Shown: in pieces, positions 1-10,200 of the stretch
Layout of the letters: every line of letters starts with the position of its first letter
Numbering within the stretch: position 1 is the stretch's first letter
Assembly (NCBI RefSeq): GCF_963169125.1
Contig: NC_084797.1
Location: 100,465,868 to 100,529,867 of the forward strand
Length of the DNA: 64,000 bases
DNA from: Humulus lupulus
Taxonomy: Eukaryota; Streptophyta; Magnoliopsida; Rosales; Cannabaceae
Direction of reading: 5' to 3'
The notes under the pieces: generated by a model
What the model was told of the DNA's origin: nothing
What the model saw: only the letters and a program-made list of their open reading frames with translations
Databases searched by the model: none
Program-made: the position numbers and the translations under genes

Positions 1-1
1 C

Positions 2-382
2 CTGCTGGACCAGGTGGGGAACACCCTGTCCAATCTCCAGCTCAAACGGTACGCCACGATTGCCAACCCGGATGTGCTGTTCATGTCCCAGGCGCTCCGC
101 CACCAGACTACTGCGGTAAGTTCTACATATCTTTTTCTTTCCCCTTCTTGTTGATAAGGATTTATCCTAACTTTTCTTTGCTCCAGGTTGATTTGTTGTC
201 CCATCGGAGTGCTGAACTAGTTGCCGAGTTGGCCGTGAATATGGAGACGGCCAAGCTGGAGCTGGAGGCGGTCGTGAATCAGAGGGAGGCCGCCAAGGGG
301 GTTCCCTGGTCTGGAGTCAAAGAGGGTCGAGTTCGAGGCCAAGGAGAAGGAGGACGCGGAGCTCCAGGCGGATGAAATCTAG
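2..382 (+). pseudogene. antisense additional ORF of the Tat element (two exons, partial)
   Basis: This lies on the strand opposite to the element. Bases 2-115 read open as 38 codons (beginning LLDQVGNTLSNLQLKRYA) and run off the window edge. A consensus donor GTAAGT begins at 116 and an acceptor CTCCAG ends at 186. Exon 2 resumes in phase at 187 (VDLLSHRSAELVAELAVN). At about 295-310, near a run of five Gs, the frame shifts; the other frame continues as a charged helix (LESKRVEFEAKEKEDAELQ) to a stop at 380-382. Glu/Lys/Ala-rich heptads suggest a coiled coil. Retand and Grande elements are known to carry antisense ORFs in this position; their function is not established. The intron is inferred from splice consensus and phase only. 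Confidence 0.6.
116..186 (+). other. predicted 71-bp intron in the antisense ORF
   Basis: GTAAGT donor, T-rich tract and TTTGCTCCAG acceptor. Removing it joins two open frames in phase 0. It is short, but within the plant intron range. Confidence 0.5.
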
Positions 383-730
383 GCCCCAATCTTGGCCTTG
401 TCTTTTTCTATGTAATTTTGACTTGTTTGGACGCGTACGCATTCAAAACACTGTTATTTTCTCCAGTTTTTATATATGTATTTCTTTTTGTTACTACAGG
501 TAGAAATTTCATTTTATTGCCGCGCCTAATTGATTATGAGGGTTTCATCCCGGTTCCAACGGCCTGGACTAGACCAACTGACTAGCTTGCCGAGTTTTCA
601 GACCTAACTGCCAAGTTTTAATCCCGGCTCCAATGGCCAGGGCCAACGGGGTTGAGTTTATTTTGGAACCTTGTTATCCCTCAGTTGTAGGCCACGACTT
701 TGCCCTGGGGTATACCAGACGCTTTTCTCT
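383..730. other. spacer between antisense ORF and minisatellite
   Basis: The first part is T-rich (about 400-520). The second contains phrases such as CCGGTTCCAACGGCC that look like degenerate relatives of the following minisatellite. No ORF of interest on either strand. Confidence 0.5.
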
Positions 731-1825
731 CCCGGACATCGTTCATCGAGGGTGGGACCGGCCTTGGGCTTGGTCCTCTTTAATTTTATATCCCCGGACA
801 TCGTTCGTCCAGGGTGGGACGGGCCTTGGGCTCGGTCCTCTTTAATTTATACCCTCGGACATTGTTCGTCCGGGGTGCGACCGACCTTGGGCTCGGTCAT
901 CTTCAAGTTTATACCCCCGGACATCGTTCATCCGGGGTGGGACCAGCCTTGGGCTCGGTCCTCTTTAATTTATACCCCCAGATATCATTCGTCTGGGGTG
1001 GGACCGGCCTTGGGCTCGATCCTCTTTAATTTATACCCCCGAATATCGTTCGTCCAGGGTGGGACTGGCCTTGGGCTCGGTCCTCTTAAATTTTATACCC
1101 CCGGACATCATTTGTCTGGGGTAGGACCGGCCTTGGGCTCGACCCTCTTTAATTTATACCCCTGGATATCGTTCGTTCGGGGTGGGACCGGCCTTGGGCT
1201 CGGTCCTCTTTAATTTATACCCCCGGACATCGTTCGCCCGGGGTGGGACCGGCCTTGGGCTCGGTCCTCTTTAATTTATACCCCCGGACATCGTTCGTCC
1301 GGGGTGGGACCGGCCTTGGGCTCGGTCCTCTTTAATTTATACCCCCGGACATCCTTCGTCCGGGGTGGGACCAGCCTTGGGCTCGGTCCTCTTCAATTTT
1401 ATACCCCCGGACATCGCTCGTCCGGGGTAGGACTGGCCTTGGGCTCGGTCCTCTTCAATTTTATACCCCCAGACATCGCTCGTCTGGGGTGGGACTGGCC
1501 TTGGGCTTGGTCCACTTTAATTTATACCCCCGGACATCGCTCGTCCGGGGTGGGACCGGCCTTGGGCTCGGTCCTCATCAATTTTATACCCCCGAACATC
1601 GCTCGTCCGGGGTGGGACTGGCCTTGGGCTCGGTCCTCTTTAATTTATACCCCCGGACATCGTTCGTCCGGGGTGGGGCCGCCCTTTGGCTCAGTCCTAT
1701 TTAATTTATACCCTCTCGGACATCGCTCGTCCGAGGTAGGACTAGCCTTGGGCTCAGTCCCACGGGGTTCGTATCACCCGGACCTCGTTGGTCCGAACCG
1801 GGACTAGCCTGAGCTTGCACCCCGC
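731..1825. repeat. 18-copy, ~61-bp minisatellite with internal hairpin (3' region of Tat element)
   Basis: About 18 head-to-tail units of 60-62 bp. Each has a GC-rich dyad (arms CCCCGGAC and GTCCGGGG around a 7-base loop ATCGTTC), then GGTGGGACCGGCCTTGGGCT, then a T-rich linker CGGTCCTCTTTAATTTATAC. The central units are the most uniform. The edges are more diverged, the last recognisable unit (about 1773-1825) most of all. Variable tandem repeats in the 3' untranslated region are known for Tat/Ogre elements and can seed satellites. Long open frames through the array are a by-product of the repeat. Confidence 0.95.
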
Positions 1826-2047
1826 CGAGTATTCGCTTATACCTAGGATATCCCCCGCAAGTGAGCGGAGACTGGTCTGGGGTCACTTGGGAAAGATTCT
1901 TATTGTTTTATCATATATATATGTATATATATATATTTTTATGACGTTTTGTACACGCCATTTTTATTATTAAAAAAAAAAAGAAGGGTCGACCTGAGGC
2001 GTACATTGTTTACAATGAAAATACTAAATTGGAACACGCTCTCCCGA
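1826..2047. other. Tat element segment between minisatellite and integrase
   Basis: Contains an alternating AT tract (about 1911-1936) and a run of 12 As (1972-1983). No coding potential seen. On the element's strand it is the start of the 3' non-coding region just past the integrase stop. Confidence 0.5.
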
Positions 2048-3400
2048 CTACTGATAGTATTTATGGAGATGCTTCGCATTCCAGGCTCGCGGGACTTCCA
2101 AGCCATCGAGCCGCTTTAAGCGGTATGTCCCGGGGCACACTTCGTGTTGGATCTCATACGACCCCTCCCTGTTTGGGCCCAGAACCCCCACTCCCGGATC
2201 TTGAGTAGCAGGGAAGACTCTTCGCAAGACCAAGTCGCCGGCTCCAAACCTTCGGCTCTTGACTTTTGAGTTGAAGTACCGCGCGATCTTGCCTTGGTAC
2301 ATCTTCAGCTGTACCTGCGATTCCTCCCAGATCTCCTCGATGAGATCTAGTGATTCTTGGAGTAAGGCATGGTTCTGTGCGGGATCATACGTGTCTTGTC
2401 GGTGAGACGGGATGGTCGTTTTGATGGGGATGACGGCTTCGCATCCATAGACCATGGAGTAATGAGTGTGGCCGGTTGATGTCCTCTCGGTCGTCCGGTA
2501 AGCCCACAGTACGCGAGGCAGTTCCTCGGGCCATTTGCTCTTGAAGGCCTGGAGTTTTTTCTTCAGTGTCCCCTTTAGGATTTTGTTCACGGCTTCTGCT
2601 TGTCCGTTGTCTTGGGGCCTGGCGACCGCAGATAAGCTCTTGACGATACCATGTCTTTCGCAAATATCCGTGAAGTGGGCGCCATCAAACTTCTTCCCGT
2701 TGTCAGATACAATTTTATAGGAGAGGCCGTAACGACACACTATGTTGTTGATGACGAAATCCAATGCCTTCTTGGAAGTGATGGTGTTCATGGGCTCCGC
2801 CTCAACCCACTTTGTGTAGTAGTCCACGACCACGATGGCATACTTCACCCCTCCCTTCCCGGTTTGGAGCGATCCTACAAGATCGATCCCTCACACCGCG
2901 AAGGGCCAGGGGCTAGTCATCAAGGTTATTTCTGTCGGGGGGCCCCGCCTGACTTTTGCGTACCTTTGGCACTGTTCGCACTTGCGGGCGTAGTCGACAC
3001 AATCTTTCTTCATGGTCAGCCAGAAGTATCCTTGGCGCAGGATCTTCTTGGATAGACTTGGCCCGGCTGTGTGATCTCCGCAAAAGCCATCGTGCACTTC
3101 ATGCATGGTGGCGCTTAGTTCAGTCGCGGAGACACACGTGAGGTAGGGCATGGACAACCCCCGGCGATAGAGTTTCCCGTCCATCATGACGTATCGGTGG
3201 ACTTGATATTGGAGCTTCCTGGCTGTGGTCCGGTCGGTTGGAACCTCCCCGAATGTCAGGTATCGGATAAGCGGTCCCATCCACGACGTGGAGTGATCGA
3301 CGGCGTGGACCGCGGGGGCCCTGATGCTTAGGATGGGGAGGTGGTTGACGGGGACTAGCCCAGCTAGTTCTGCTTCAGCGTCGGTGGCCAGCTTTGCTAA
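2048..3400 (-). pseudogene. Tat integrase
   Basis: Integrase for inserting element cDNA into the genome. The N-terminal zinc module is readable between about 3150 and 2970 (HEVHDGFCGDHTAG, then CEQCQRY). The catalytic core starts after an in-frame TGA at 2891-2893, in place of the Trp usual just before the first Asp (GIDLVG). The second Asp is in SDNGKKF and the Glu in GQAEAVNK, so all three acidic residues are present. The C-terminus (LGPNREGSYEI, then WNAKHLHKYYQ) ends with a stop at 2048-2050. The same frame is shared with RT upstream. The TGA fits a TGG-to-TGA change and is the main lesion in this domain. Confidence 0.9.
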
Positions 3401-3802
3401 TGTGTCCGCGAAGACATTTTGTTCTCGGGGGATCTGGCGGATGGAGTGCTTTGTGAACGCTTATAGCATATCTCTCGTCTGGGTCAAATAAGCCCCCATT
3501 CTCACTCCTTTAGTTTGATATTCCACTGAGATTTGCCTAACAACCAGCTGGGAATCGCTGTAGATTTCCAGGTTCACTGCCCCTACCTCCTGGGCCAAAC
3601 GCAGCCCGGCTAGGACAGCTTCATGCTCCGCTTCATTATTTGACGCCTTGAACTGGAAACGAAGGGCATTTTGTAACTGGTGTCCTTGCAGTGACACCAA
3701 GATGATCTCGGCCCCAGCCCCGTTCTCATTCGAGGCCCCGTCCACGAAGACCTTCCAGACGGGCGCCGTGGGGACCTCGGGATCATTGTCTTCCTGAGAC
3801 AT
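3401..3802 (-). pseudogene. second (plant/archaeal-type) RNase H of the Tat element
   Basis: This RNase H follows the degenerate Ty3 RNase H and precedes integrase, an arrangement specific to Tat elements. Seen directly: KVFVDGASNENGAGAEI (first catalytic Asp), FKASNNEAEHEA (Glu) and IYSDSQLVVRQI (Asp). An in-frame TAA at 3461-3463 interrupts the domain. The last acidic residue, in FADTLAKLATDAE, is readable beyond it. The domain is thought to have been gained from a plant RNase H and to supply the activity that the first copy has lost. Confidence 0.9.
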
Positions 3803-3835
3803 CCCGGAACACTCAACGATGAAATCAGCCAGGGC

Positions 3836-4290
3836 TTACCCCTTGATTGACACTCTAGAGATGTAGGATATATCGAACTGACTTAGCTCCATGGCCCACT
3901 TCAGGAGTCTTCCCGATGACTCGGGCTTCTGTAACACTTGTCGCAGTGGGTGGTTGGTCAGGACCTTTATGGCGTGGGCCTGGAAATTGGGCCGGAGCTT
4001 CCGGGACTCCATTAGCAGGAAAAAGGCCAGCTTCTCGATCAATGGATACCGAGACTTGGCGTCCAACAATTTCTTACTTACATAATACACCGGGAGCTGC
4101 GTCCTCTCCTCTTCCCGTATCAACGATGCGCTGATTGCGTGCTCCGTCACTGCCAGATAGAGGTACATAGGTTCCCCATCCACTGGTTTCGCCAGGATCG
4201 AAGCTTGGGCCAGGTGTTCTTTCAGTTTACGAAAATCTTCTTCGCACTCAACTGACCATTCGAAACACTGGCTTCCCCGAAGGACGTTGA
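3836..4290 (-). pseudogene. Ty3-type RNase H of the Tat element
   Basis: Starts around FEWSVECEEDFRKLKEHL and continues through LYLAVTEHAISASLIREE, PVYYVSKKLLDAKSRYP and RLLKWAMELSQFDISY. The first catalytic Asp of typical RNase H (normally L-x-x-D-A-S) is replaced by Ala-Val here, as is usual in Tat elements where this copy is considered inactive. It ends at a TAA (3836-3838) just before ALADFIVECS, the linker to the second RNase H; a Gln codon is usual there, so CAA to TAA is the likely change. Confidence 0.85.
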
Positions 4291-5080
4291 AGAACGGGAT
4301 GCACTTGTCCGTGGCTTTGGAAACGAAACGGCTCAAGGCGGCTATCCACCCTGTCAGGCTTTGTACATCCTTATGCTTCCAGAGGGAGGCCATATCAATC
4401 AGTGCCTTGATCTTATCTGGATTGGCCTCTATTCCCCGGAGACTCACTATGAAGCTCAGGAATTTCCCGGAGGCCACGCCAAAAGTGCACTTTTTGGGAT
4501 TCAGCTTCATCCCGTACTTTCGAATGACTGCGAAAGCTTCAGCCAGGTCGTCCGCATGCTCTCCAGAAGTATTGGACTTGACCAGCATGTCATCAATGTA
4601 GACTTCCATGTTTCACCCCAGCTGGGCCCGGAACATCCGACTGACAAGCCTTTGATAGGTGGCCCCGGTGTTTTTCAGTCCGAAGGGCATGACTATGTAG
4701 CAGTATATCCCCTTATTGGTCTGGAAACTGGTGTGCTCCTGATCTGCCACATGCATAGAGATCTGATTGTATCCAGAGTAAGCATCCATGAAGCTCAAGA
4801 TCTCGTACCCGGACGTAGCATCCACCATTTGGTCAATCCGGGGCGACGGGAAATAGTCCTTCGGACAGGCTTTCTTGAGATCCGTGAAGTCAATGCACGT
4901 TCTCCATGTCCCGTTTGGTTTCGGCACCAAGACGGGATTGGCCAGCCACACGGGGTACACAGCCTCGCGTATGAAGTTGATAGAAGACAGCTTCTCAACT
5001 TCCAGCTTGAGGGCCTTGGCCCTCTCCGTCCCCAAAGGCCTGCGTTTCTGGCGGACCGGGGTCACATTTGGGTCGATACT
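4290..5080 (-). pseudogene. Tat reverse transcriptase
   Basis: RT that copies element RNA in the cytoplasmic particle. Motifs in order: RRPLGTERAKALKLEVEKL, NPVLVPKPNGTWRTCIDF, DLKKACPKDYFPSPRIDQM, SFMDAYSGYNQI, MPFGLKNTGATYQRLV and YIDDMLV (catalytic Asp pair present). The frame is broken by a TGA at 4613-4615, between MFRAQLG and NMEVYIDD, where Tat elements usually have Arg (CGA to TGA). Otherwise the domain is well preserved, including LNPKKCTFGV after the catalytic pair. Confidence 0.9.
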
Positions 5081-5960
5081 TAACGCGTGGCAGATGATGT
5101 TGCAGTCGATCCCCGTCATGTCTGAGTGGGACCAAGCCAGGATATCCTGGTTTTCCTTAACTTGGGCGATGATGGCGACCCGAACATCCGCCGGCAGACT
5201 CTTTTCGACTTGGATGATCTGGGTTGGATCGGTGTCACTGATACATACCTCCTCTATCTCGTCCATTGGCTCCAGGACGCGGTCATCCCCTATCCTCGAG
5301 TCCAGGTCATCCTCTTCCCGGAATACCCTCTCAGCAGGTGGGGTAGGAATCGGGTCGACGAGGTCTTCAACGGGTTCTTGTCGGACCATATATATTGGCC
5401 GGGCCGACACATGGTAGCACTTTCGGGCGCTCTTCTTGTCTCGCCGGACAGTCCCTACCCCTACGTTGTCGCATGGGAACTTCATGCAAAGATGATGGAT
5501 GGAGGTGATGGCTCCGAACTCGACTAATGCGGGCCTGCCAAAAATGACGTTGTAAGCGGTGGGGCAGTCCACCTCTACAAAGGTGCAGAACTTGAACGAG
5601 TGCTGCAATTCACTTCCCAGCGTAACTGGTAGCTGGATCTTTCCCATGGGGAGAAGTGCGTCTCCGTTGAAGCCATAAATCATGGTAGGGCACGATGCCA
5701 GATTCACTTCAGTCAAGCTAATGGCGGTGAAAGCGGGACACCAACTTGTTGGCGATTTGAGTATCTATGACCAATCGGTCGTGGTGCGGGAAATGGACAT
5801 TGCAGGCGTCATCCTCCGTGAAGGTGATGGGGAGGTTCATCAATTTAGGGTGCTGAGCTGGGACCTGGACAAGGGCGCATACCTCCTGATCGTGGTCTAG
5901 CTCGCTTAGGTAGCGCTTTTGGTCGTTCCTGGACGGCCCGCCTAGGTGAGGTCCGCCCGA
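5081..5960 (-). pseudogene. Tat aspartic protease region with frame change and missing active-site block
   Basis: Upstream part (gag frame): LPITFTEDDACNVHFPHHD and IDTQIANKLVSR, then a stop at 5718-5720. Downstream part (pol frame): YGFNGDALLPMGKIQLPVT, YNVIFGRPALVEFGAI, then the acidic linker toward RT. Between them the block that carries the protease catalytic Asp in Tat elements (D-x-G-S-S) cannot be found in any frame. The two flanking pieces are only about 12-15 codons apart. I read this as a small internal deletion plus frame change. The copy could not process its own polyprotein. Confidence 0.75.
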
Positions 5961-8312
5961 GATGGTGGCCACATGTCCGTCAACTCGAGGGGGTGCGGCC
6001 CCGGAGGGGTAAGGCATGCCAGGGCCGGGAACCTGTGCGATGGGAGCCCCCTGAGGGGCCTGCACCGTGGGTCCTTGTGCATACCCTCCCTGAGGCGGGT
6101 AAGCTCGGGGACTTCCCAGGACCGTCGGTTGTCTAGGGCCTGCTGATAGGCCCGGGACTCCGACGGGCATCCTAACCCACTCGTGGAGGTGCCCCAGCTT
6201 GATGAGATTCTCAATCTCATCCTTGAGTTGCCGATATTCTTCGGTGGTGTGGCCCACATCCTTATGATAGGCGCACCTTTTGCTGGTATCCCTCGGATTC
6301 CTTCCCCCCTTGAACATGGGGCTAGGCTTCCGGTAGTGAACTGCCCTTTCTGTGGCCAGGTAGATGTTCTCCCTGGTGAACACCAGATTGGTGTATTCTG
6401 AATGTTGGGGCTTGTAGCCCCTCTTTCCCTTCTTGACAGGCTCGGGTCGGTTCTGGCCTTTGCCAGATCGCTTCCCCCGGGAGGGGTTCACGCTCGCTTC
6501 AGTCACTCCTGCTTATGACTGCTGGGCCCCGGCAGGGGAGACGCTGTGCCCTGCCGGCGTGGCTCCATATCCGGAAAAGTGGGCGAATGGGGCCGGGGCA
6601 TACCCCGAAGTGGCAGGGCCATACACCGTAGGGGTGTAACTGATTCCAGGTGCAACGGCTGGTCCCGGGGCGACGGGGGGCGTGGCATAGGACTGCGCTG
6701 GGAACTGTGCCCCGTATCCCGGGAATGCCTGGGCGCTGGGATGTGGAGCCGGAGGCCACCCAAATGCCTGAATCTGGGCCTCTTCTCAGTTGATAAATCC
6801 TTGGGCCCTCTAGATGAATTCTTCCAGGGTAGCGGCCTTGCTACGCTGCATGTCATCCCAGAAGGGGGACCCGGCCTAGTTCCTGGACTGCAGTGCCACC
6901 AGGCGCTGGATGTAGGCTCTCAAAGTCTCCGTGGGGAGCTATTTGATATTTGCGAGGGCGCTGATCTGCATGTCCATCCTCATGGTGGCCATGAACTGCT
7001 TCCGAAACGTTGACTGCAGCCCTGACCAAGATTGGATGGATCCCGGCTTAAGTCTCTTCCACCACTCTTCGGCGGGACCACCCAAAGTGATCGAGAAACA
7101 GAGGCACTTTCCGTCATCACTGACGTGGGCCACTGTCATGAGCCTGTTGAATCGGGGCAGATGGTCCCTGTGGTCAGTGTTTCCAGTATGGGCGGTGAGG
7201 CTTGGCATCTTAAACCCCTTGGGGAGTACAGTGTCCAGGATGTGCCTTGCGCAGGGCTCTTTATCCTCCTCATCGGAGTCAGTGTCCGCACCTTCCTGCT
7301 TGCGGACCAAGCGATTCGTGACCTTTTTCAGAGCGGCCAGCTACTCCATGAGCTGCCTGGCCGTGCCGTCTTCCAGGGGGATTCTTTCGTTCCTCCGATC
7401 ATTGATGTTATTCCTGAGGTTGCCTGCTCGGGGGAGAATCTTTTCCTTATGGGCCCGCTCTTTCCGAGTGTTCATTCCGTCGCGCAGGTCTATCCGAGAC
7501 GTATCGTCCCCTAAACTGAGGGCATGATGCTCCTCGCTGCGAGGTCGCTCTCGACGGTTCTTGTTCACCGAGGCACTTGGGTGCAAAGATCTTTCCCGTC
7601 CGTCTCGCCCTGGGGCGTGTCGGGGCTGTGCGTTCCGTGGCCGCGTCCTCTGCGGATCGATCGAGTGGCCACGTCTTGGGACGGGGCACACCTTCTCTTT
7701 CCTAGGGAGCGGCCAGGAACGGTTCCCAGCCTCCGCGGCGGGGGTGGTCTTTTCTCGGGTCTTTCCACCGGCCTTCTTTTTCTCCCTGTTCGGGTTTTCT
7801 GGGGCTGGCTCAGGGAACTGCTCCGGGGGAGGGGCCTGCCTTGCTTATTCGGGGGCCCCGGCTCGGGCTTGCGGAGCGGGCTGCTGCGCTCCTGGGAGTG
7901 GGCCAGTTGTATGATTGGTTCTCGGACCCTGTGTGGCTATGAACGCCTGCAGGGCTTGGAGGGACTCTTGCATCCATCGATGCGCCTCCGCTTGCCCAAC
8001 GATCCTGGCCTCCTGGTCCAGGACTTGCTGCCTCAGTCTGGTCACCTCCAGGTCCTGCTGGTTGGGCTCTCCTTCGGGGATCTCGGGATCCGCAGCTTCG
8101 TCGTGGTATTCCCCCCCATTTTCCTCTTCGTAATATTCCTCATTCTCTTCTTCATATTCTGTCCCACCCTTATAGTCTTGTGACTCGTCGTGGTGAGATG
8201 TTTGAGGAGTGTTCTCAGGTGGATTATGAGGAAGATGCTGGGAAGGCAACGGATCTTCATTGCCTTGCTCTGGATTACTAGGGTCAAACGTGGTGTGTCG
8301 TGTGTTCACCAT
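5961..8312 (-). pseudogene. Tat gag
   Basis: Structural capsid/nucleocapsid protein. The start MVNTRHTTFDPSNPEQ at 8312 lies 38 bp after the primer site. It is followed by a very acidic stretch (EYEEENEEYYEEENG) and a coiled-coil-like stretch (QQVLDQEARIVGQAEA). The capsid domain is readable at about 7150-6940 (ITLGGPAEEWWKRLKPGSI, then LQSTFRKQFMATMRM). A Pro/Ala/Gly-rich region follows (about 6770-6530). The zinc-knuckle-like CAYHKDVGHTTEEY at about 6275 has Tyr where the last Cys is expected. Stops at 7845, 7341, 6939 and several TAG/TAA codons between 6940 and 6510 all lie in the one frame, so decay here is by point mutation. Confidence 0.85.
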
Positions 8313-8349
8313 TGTAGTAAAGGCTTGACGTTAGCACTAGCTTTCTTCA

Positions 8350-8368
8350 GCTCTCAATGAAAGCACCA
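8350..8368 (-). other. candidate primer-binding site of the Tat element
   Basis: Minus strand TGGTGCTTTCATTGAGAGC starts with TGG, three bases after the LTR end, where a tRNA 3' CCA should pair. I cannot assign the tRNA species with confidence. Confidence 0.6.
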
Positions 8369-8371
8369 AAA

Positions 8372-9294
8372 TGTTTACCGAGATTTTCGGAAACCACACT
8401 AATGGATTTTAGCTAAGAATAACGATATGGAGAGTAGAAGATTAACACAGGGTTTTTATGTGGTTGGGGCGTTAATAAGACTTAGTCCACGAGTCAGTTG
8501 TATTAGAGCTTGGAAAGTCTTTTACAATGGAGTTCTCTCTATGTTTTGACAGAGTAACTGTATATCAGTCGAAGAGAGATCCCTTTCCCAGTGTTCTATT
8601 GCCTGTATTTATAGGCTCATGGGAACACTGGGTTTGGGCTGGGTATGACCCGGGCCCATCGGAGATATGGATACTCTAGGCTTCTCGGGTGGAAGCCCAA
8701 TGTAAAAGATAAAACATACATAAATTCAAGACTAATTAAGGCCCAATAGGGTGGCCCAAGAACTATATTTCGCCCGAAAAAATGGTGCTTTTGGTCTGGG
8801 CACTTCGAGTTACGAGGCAGACTCAGGGGACAAGACCAGTCAGAGTACTTGGCAGTGAAGGTTCGAAACAGCGACGTGGAATCCCGAGGTGGCCTTTTCC
8901 GCAGGTGAAAAGTGGGGACAATCCCCACGTGTCGTGGGGTGGCTTCAGGGTCACGGATGCCTTTCCCTGCAAACAGGGAGGACCTGACTCGGGTTCGTTT
9001 ACCTTTGTCCCTCTTCGTTTACCACAGGCCCGAACCGTTTAACAAGATCCGGGACTGTTTCACATGTACTTCAGCGGGGATCTGAGCTCTGTACGTCTCC
9101 CGGACAACATTCCTGGGTCACCATCCTGGACGCCTTCCAAAACTAGAATCGCACTAGGGCCGCCCCCCTTTGATATTCCTGGCCTAAGCGGCTTGGGCCG
9201 GCCATGGGCCTGGACCACCGTCCCGGGCCCACGTCAGGAAATGGGGACAACAAAGACCAAAAGACATAATTAGGAACTCGTAATGTACGTATCA
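8372..9294 (-). repeat. 5' LTR of the Tat element (923 bp)
   Basis: On the minus strand it begins TGATACGTACATTACGAG at 9294 and ends CTCGGTAAACA at 8372, giving TG...CA ends. The inner edge is fixed by the primer site. The outer edge is fixed by the resumption of TE-2 RT coding sequence at 9295. Its partner LTR is outside the window, so the ends are not confirmed by comparison. Confidence 0.75.
8606..8614 (-). promoter_or_regulatory. TATA box of the Tat LTR
   Basis: CTATAAATA on the minus strand, in the context GAGCCTATAAATACAGG, about 240 bp before the LTR end. This is a plausible U3/R boundary signal. Confidence 0.6.
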
Positions 9295-10200
9295 AGTCCT
9301 CAAAGATGTCTTTTATCTTGAACTGGACTATAGATTAATCTTTGAAAATACAGTTGCTCCTCGGAGTTGATCAAATAAGTCATCGATCCGGGGTAGCGGG
9401 TACTTGTTCTTAATTTTCACCTTGTTCAGCTCGAGGTAATTGATACAAATCCACATGCTTCCATCCTTCTTCTTTACTAATAGAACCGATGCTCCCTATG
9501 GAGAATGGCTCAGTCTGATGAAATCCAAGTCTAAGAGCTCTTGTAACTGCATTTTCAACTCCTTGATTTTGGTAAGTGCCATTCAGTATGGTGCCTTTGA
9601 GATAGGCTCTGTTCCTGGTACTAGTTCGATTGTGAAGTCAATTTCTCGAGTAGGGGTAACCCTGGTAAGTTGTCAGGAAATATCTCTGGAAATTCCTTTA
9701 TAATGCGGACGTCTTTAAACTTTAATGGTATTTCCTGTGCCACATCCGTGACGCTTGCTAAGAATGCTTGACATCCTTTCTCTATCATCCTCTAAGCTTT
9801 GAGAGATGAGATAAGTGGTGTCCGTAGTCCTAAAACCTTTCCCATAAAACATAGTTTCTGACCCTCAGGAGTTTCGAACATCACTTGCTTGTCTCTATAG
9901 TCGATGGTTGCGCCATGTCATGCTAGCCACTCCATGCCCATTATTACGTTGAAGTCCTTGATCTCTTGCTCTATCAGGTCTCCTTCTAGCTTCGTGCCTT
10001 CGACTTTGATCAGTACTCCTGGTACTATTGATGATGATAGAACAACTTTGCTCGAAGGCAGTTTCGTAACAAACCTAGTTCTAAATCTTTCACAAGGTTT
10101 CTATAAGTTCTCTATCATTCTTGACGAGATATGCGAGTGTGTTGCACCCAAATCAAACAATACTGAACATATATTACTGAGTATAGGAAGCTGACATGTG
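9295..10200 (-). pseudogene. TE-2 protease and N-terminal RT
   Basis: Protease active site LFDLGATHSHIS at about 10154 has Leu where Ser/Thr is expected after Asp, so it reads D-L-G rather than D-S/T-G. RT is recognisable from about 9560 downward: NAVTRALRLGFHQTEPFS, then [14 protein letters not shown] (the NYRELN region out of phase), a tract matching [14 protein letters not shown] with substitutions, and then the Tat junction. Multiple stops and frame changes. The breakpoint falls before the FSKIDL motif, so no catalytic Asp pair is present on this side. Confidence 0.7.

Larger units (their letters stand above)
1..9294 (-). mobile_element. Tat-lineage Ty3/gypsy retrotransposon (TE-1), truncated by window edge
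   Basis: Reading on the minus strand from 9294 to 1, the order is LTR, primer site, gag, protease, RT, RNase H, a second RNase H, integrase, an 18-unit minisatellite and an ORF antisense to the element. Two RNase H domains with the plant-type second copy, and an antisense ORF between pol and the 3' LTR, are hallmarks of the Tat (Ogre/Retand/Grande) lineage. The 3' LTR should lie left of base 1. The element interrupts the RT of TE-2 at 9295. Gag and pol are each a single frame broken by stops, with one frame change at about 5717, so the copy is dead. The five bases after its right end are AGTCC, the expected target duplication, but the matching copy is outside the window. Confidence 0.9.

Noticed and set aside
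671..1807. Long plus-strand ORFs of 180 and 167 codons across the minisatellite
   Set aside because: The ~61-bp unit is not a multiple of three and lacks stops in most frames, so it reads as open repeats (GHRSSGVGPALGSVLFN). There is no gene context and the protein only mirrors the DNA repeat.
4361..5527. Plus-strand ORFs of 133-240 codons opposite the Tat RT
   Set aside because: They are antisense shadows of a GC-rich coding region whose real frame, with RT motifs, is on the minus strand.
6433..8183. Plus-strand ORFs up to 219 codons opposite Tat gag
   Set aside because: Shadows of gag. They show no domain and the minus frame carries the capsid and zinc-knuckle motifs.
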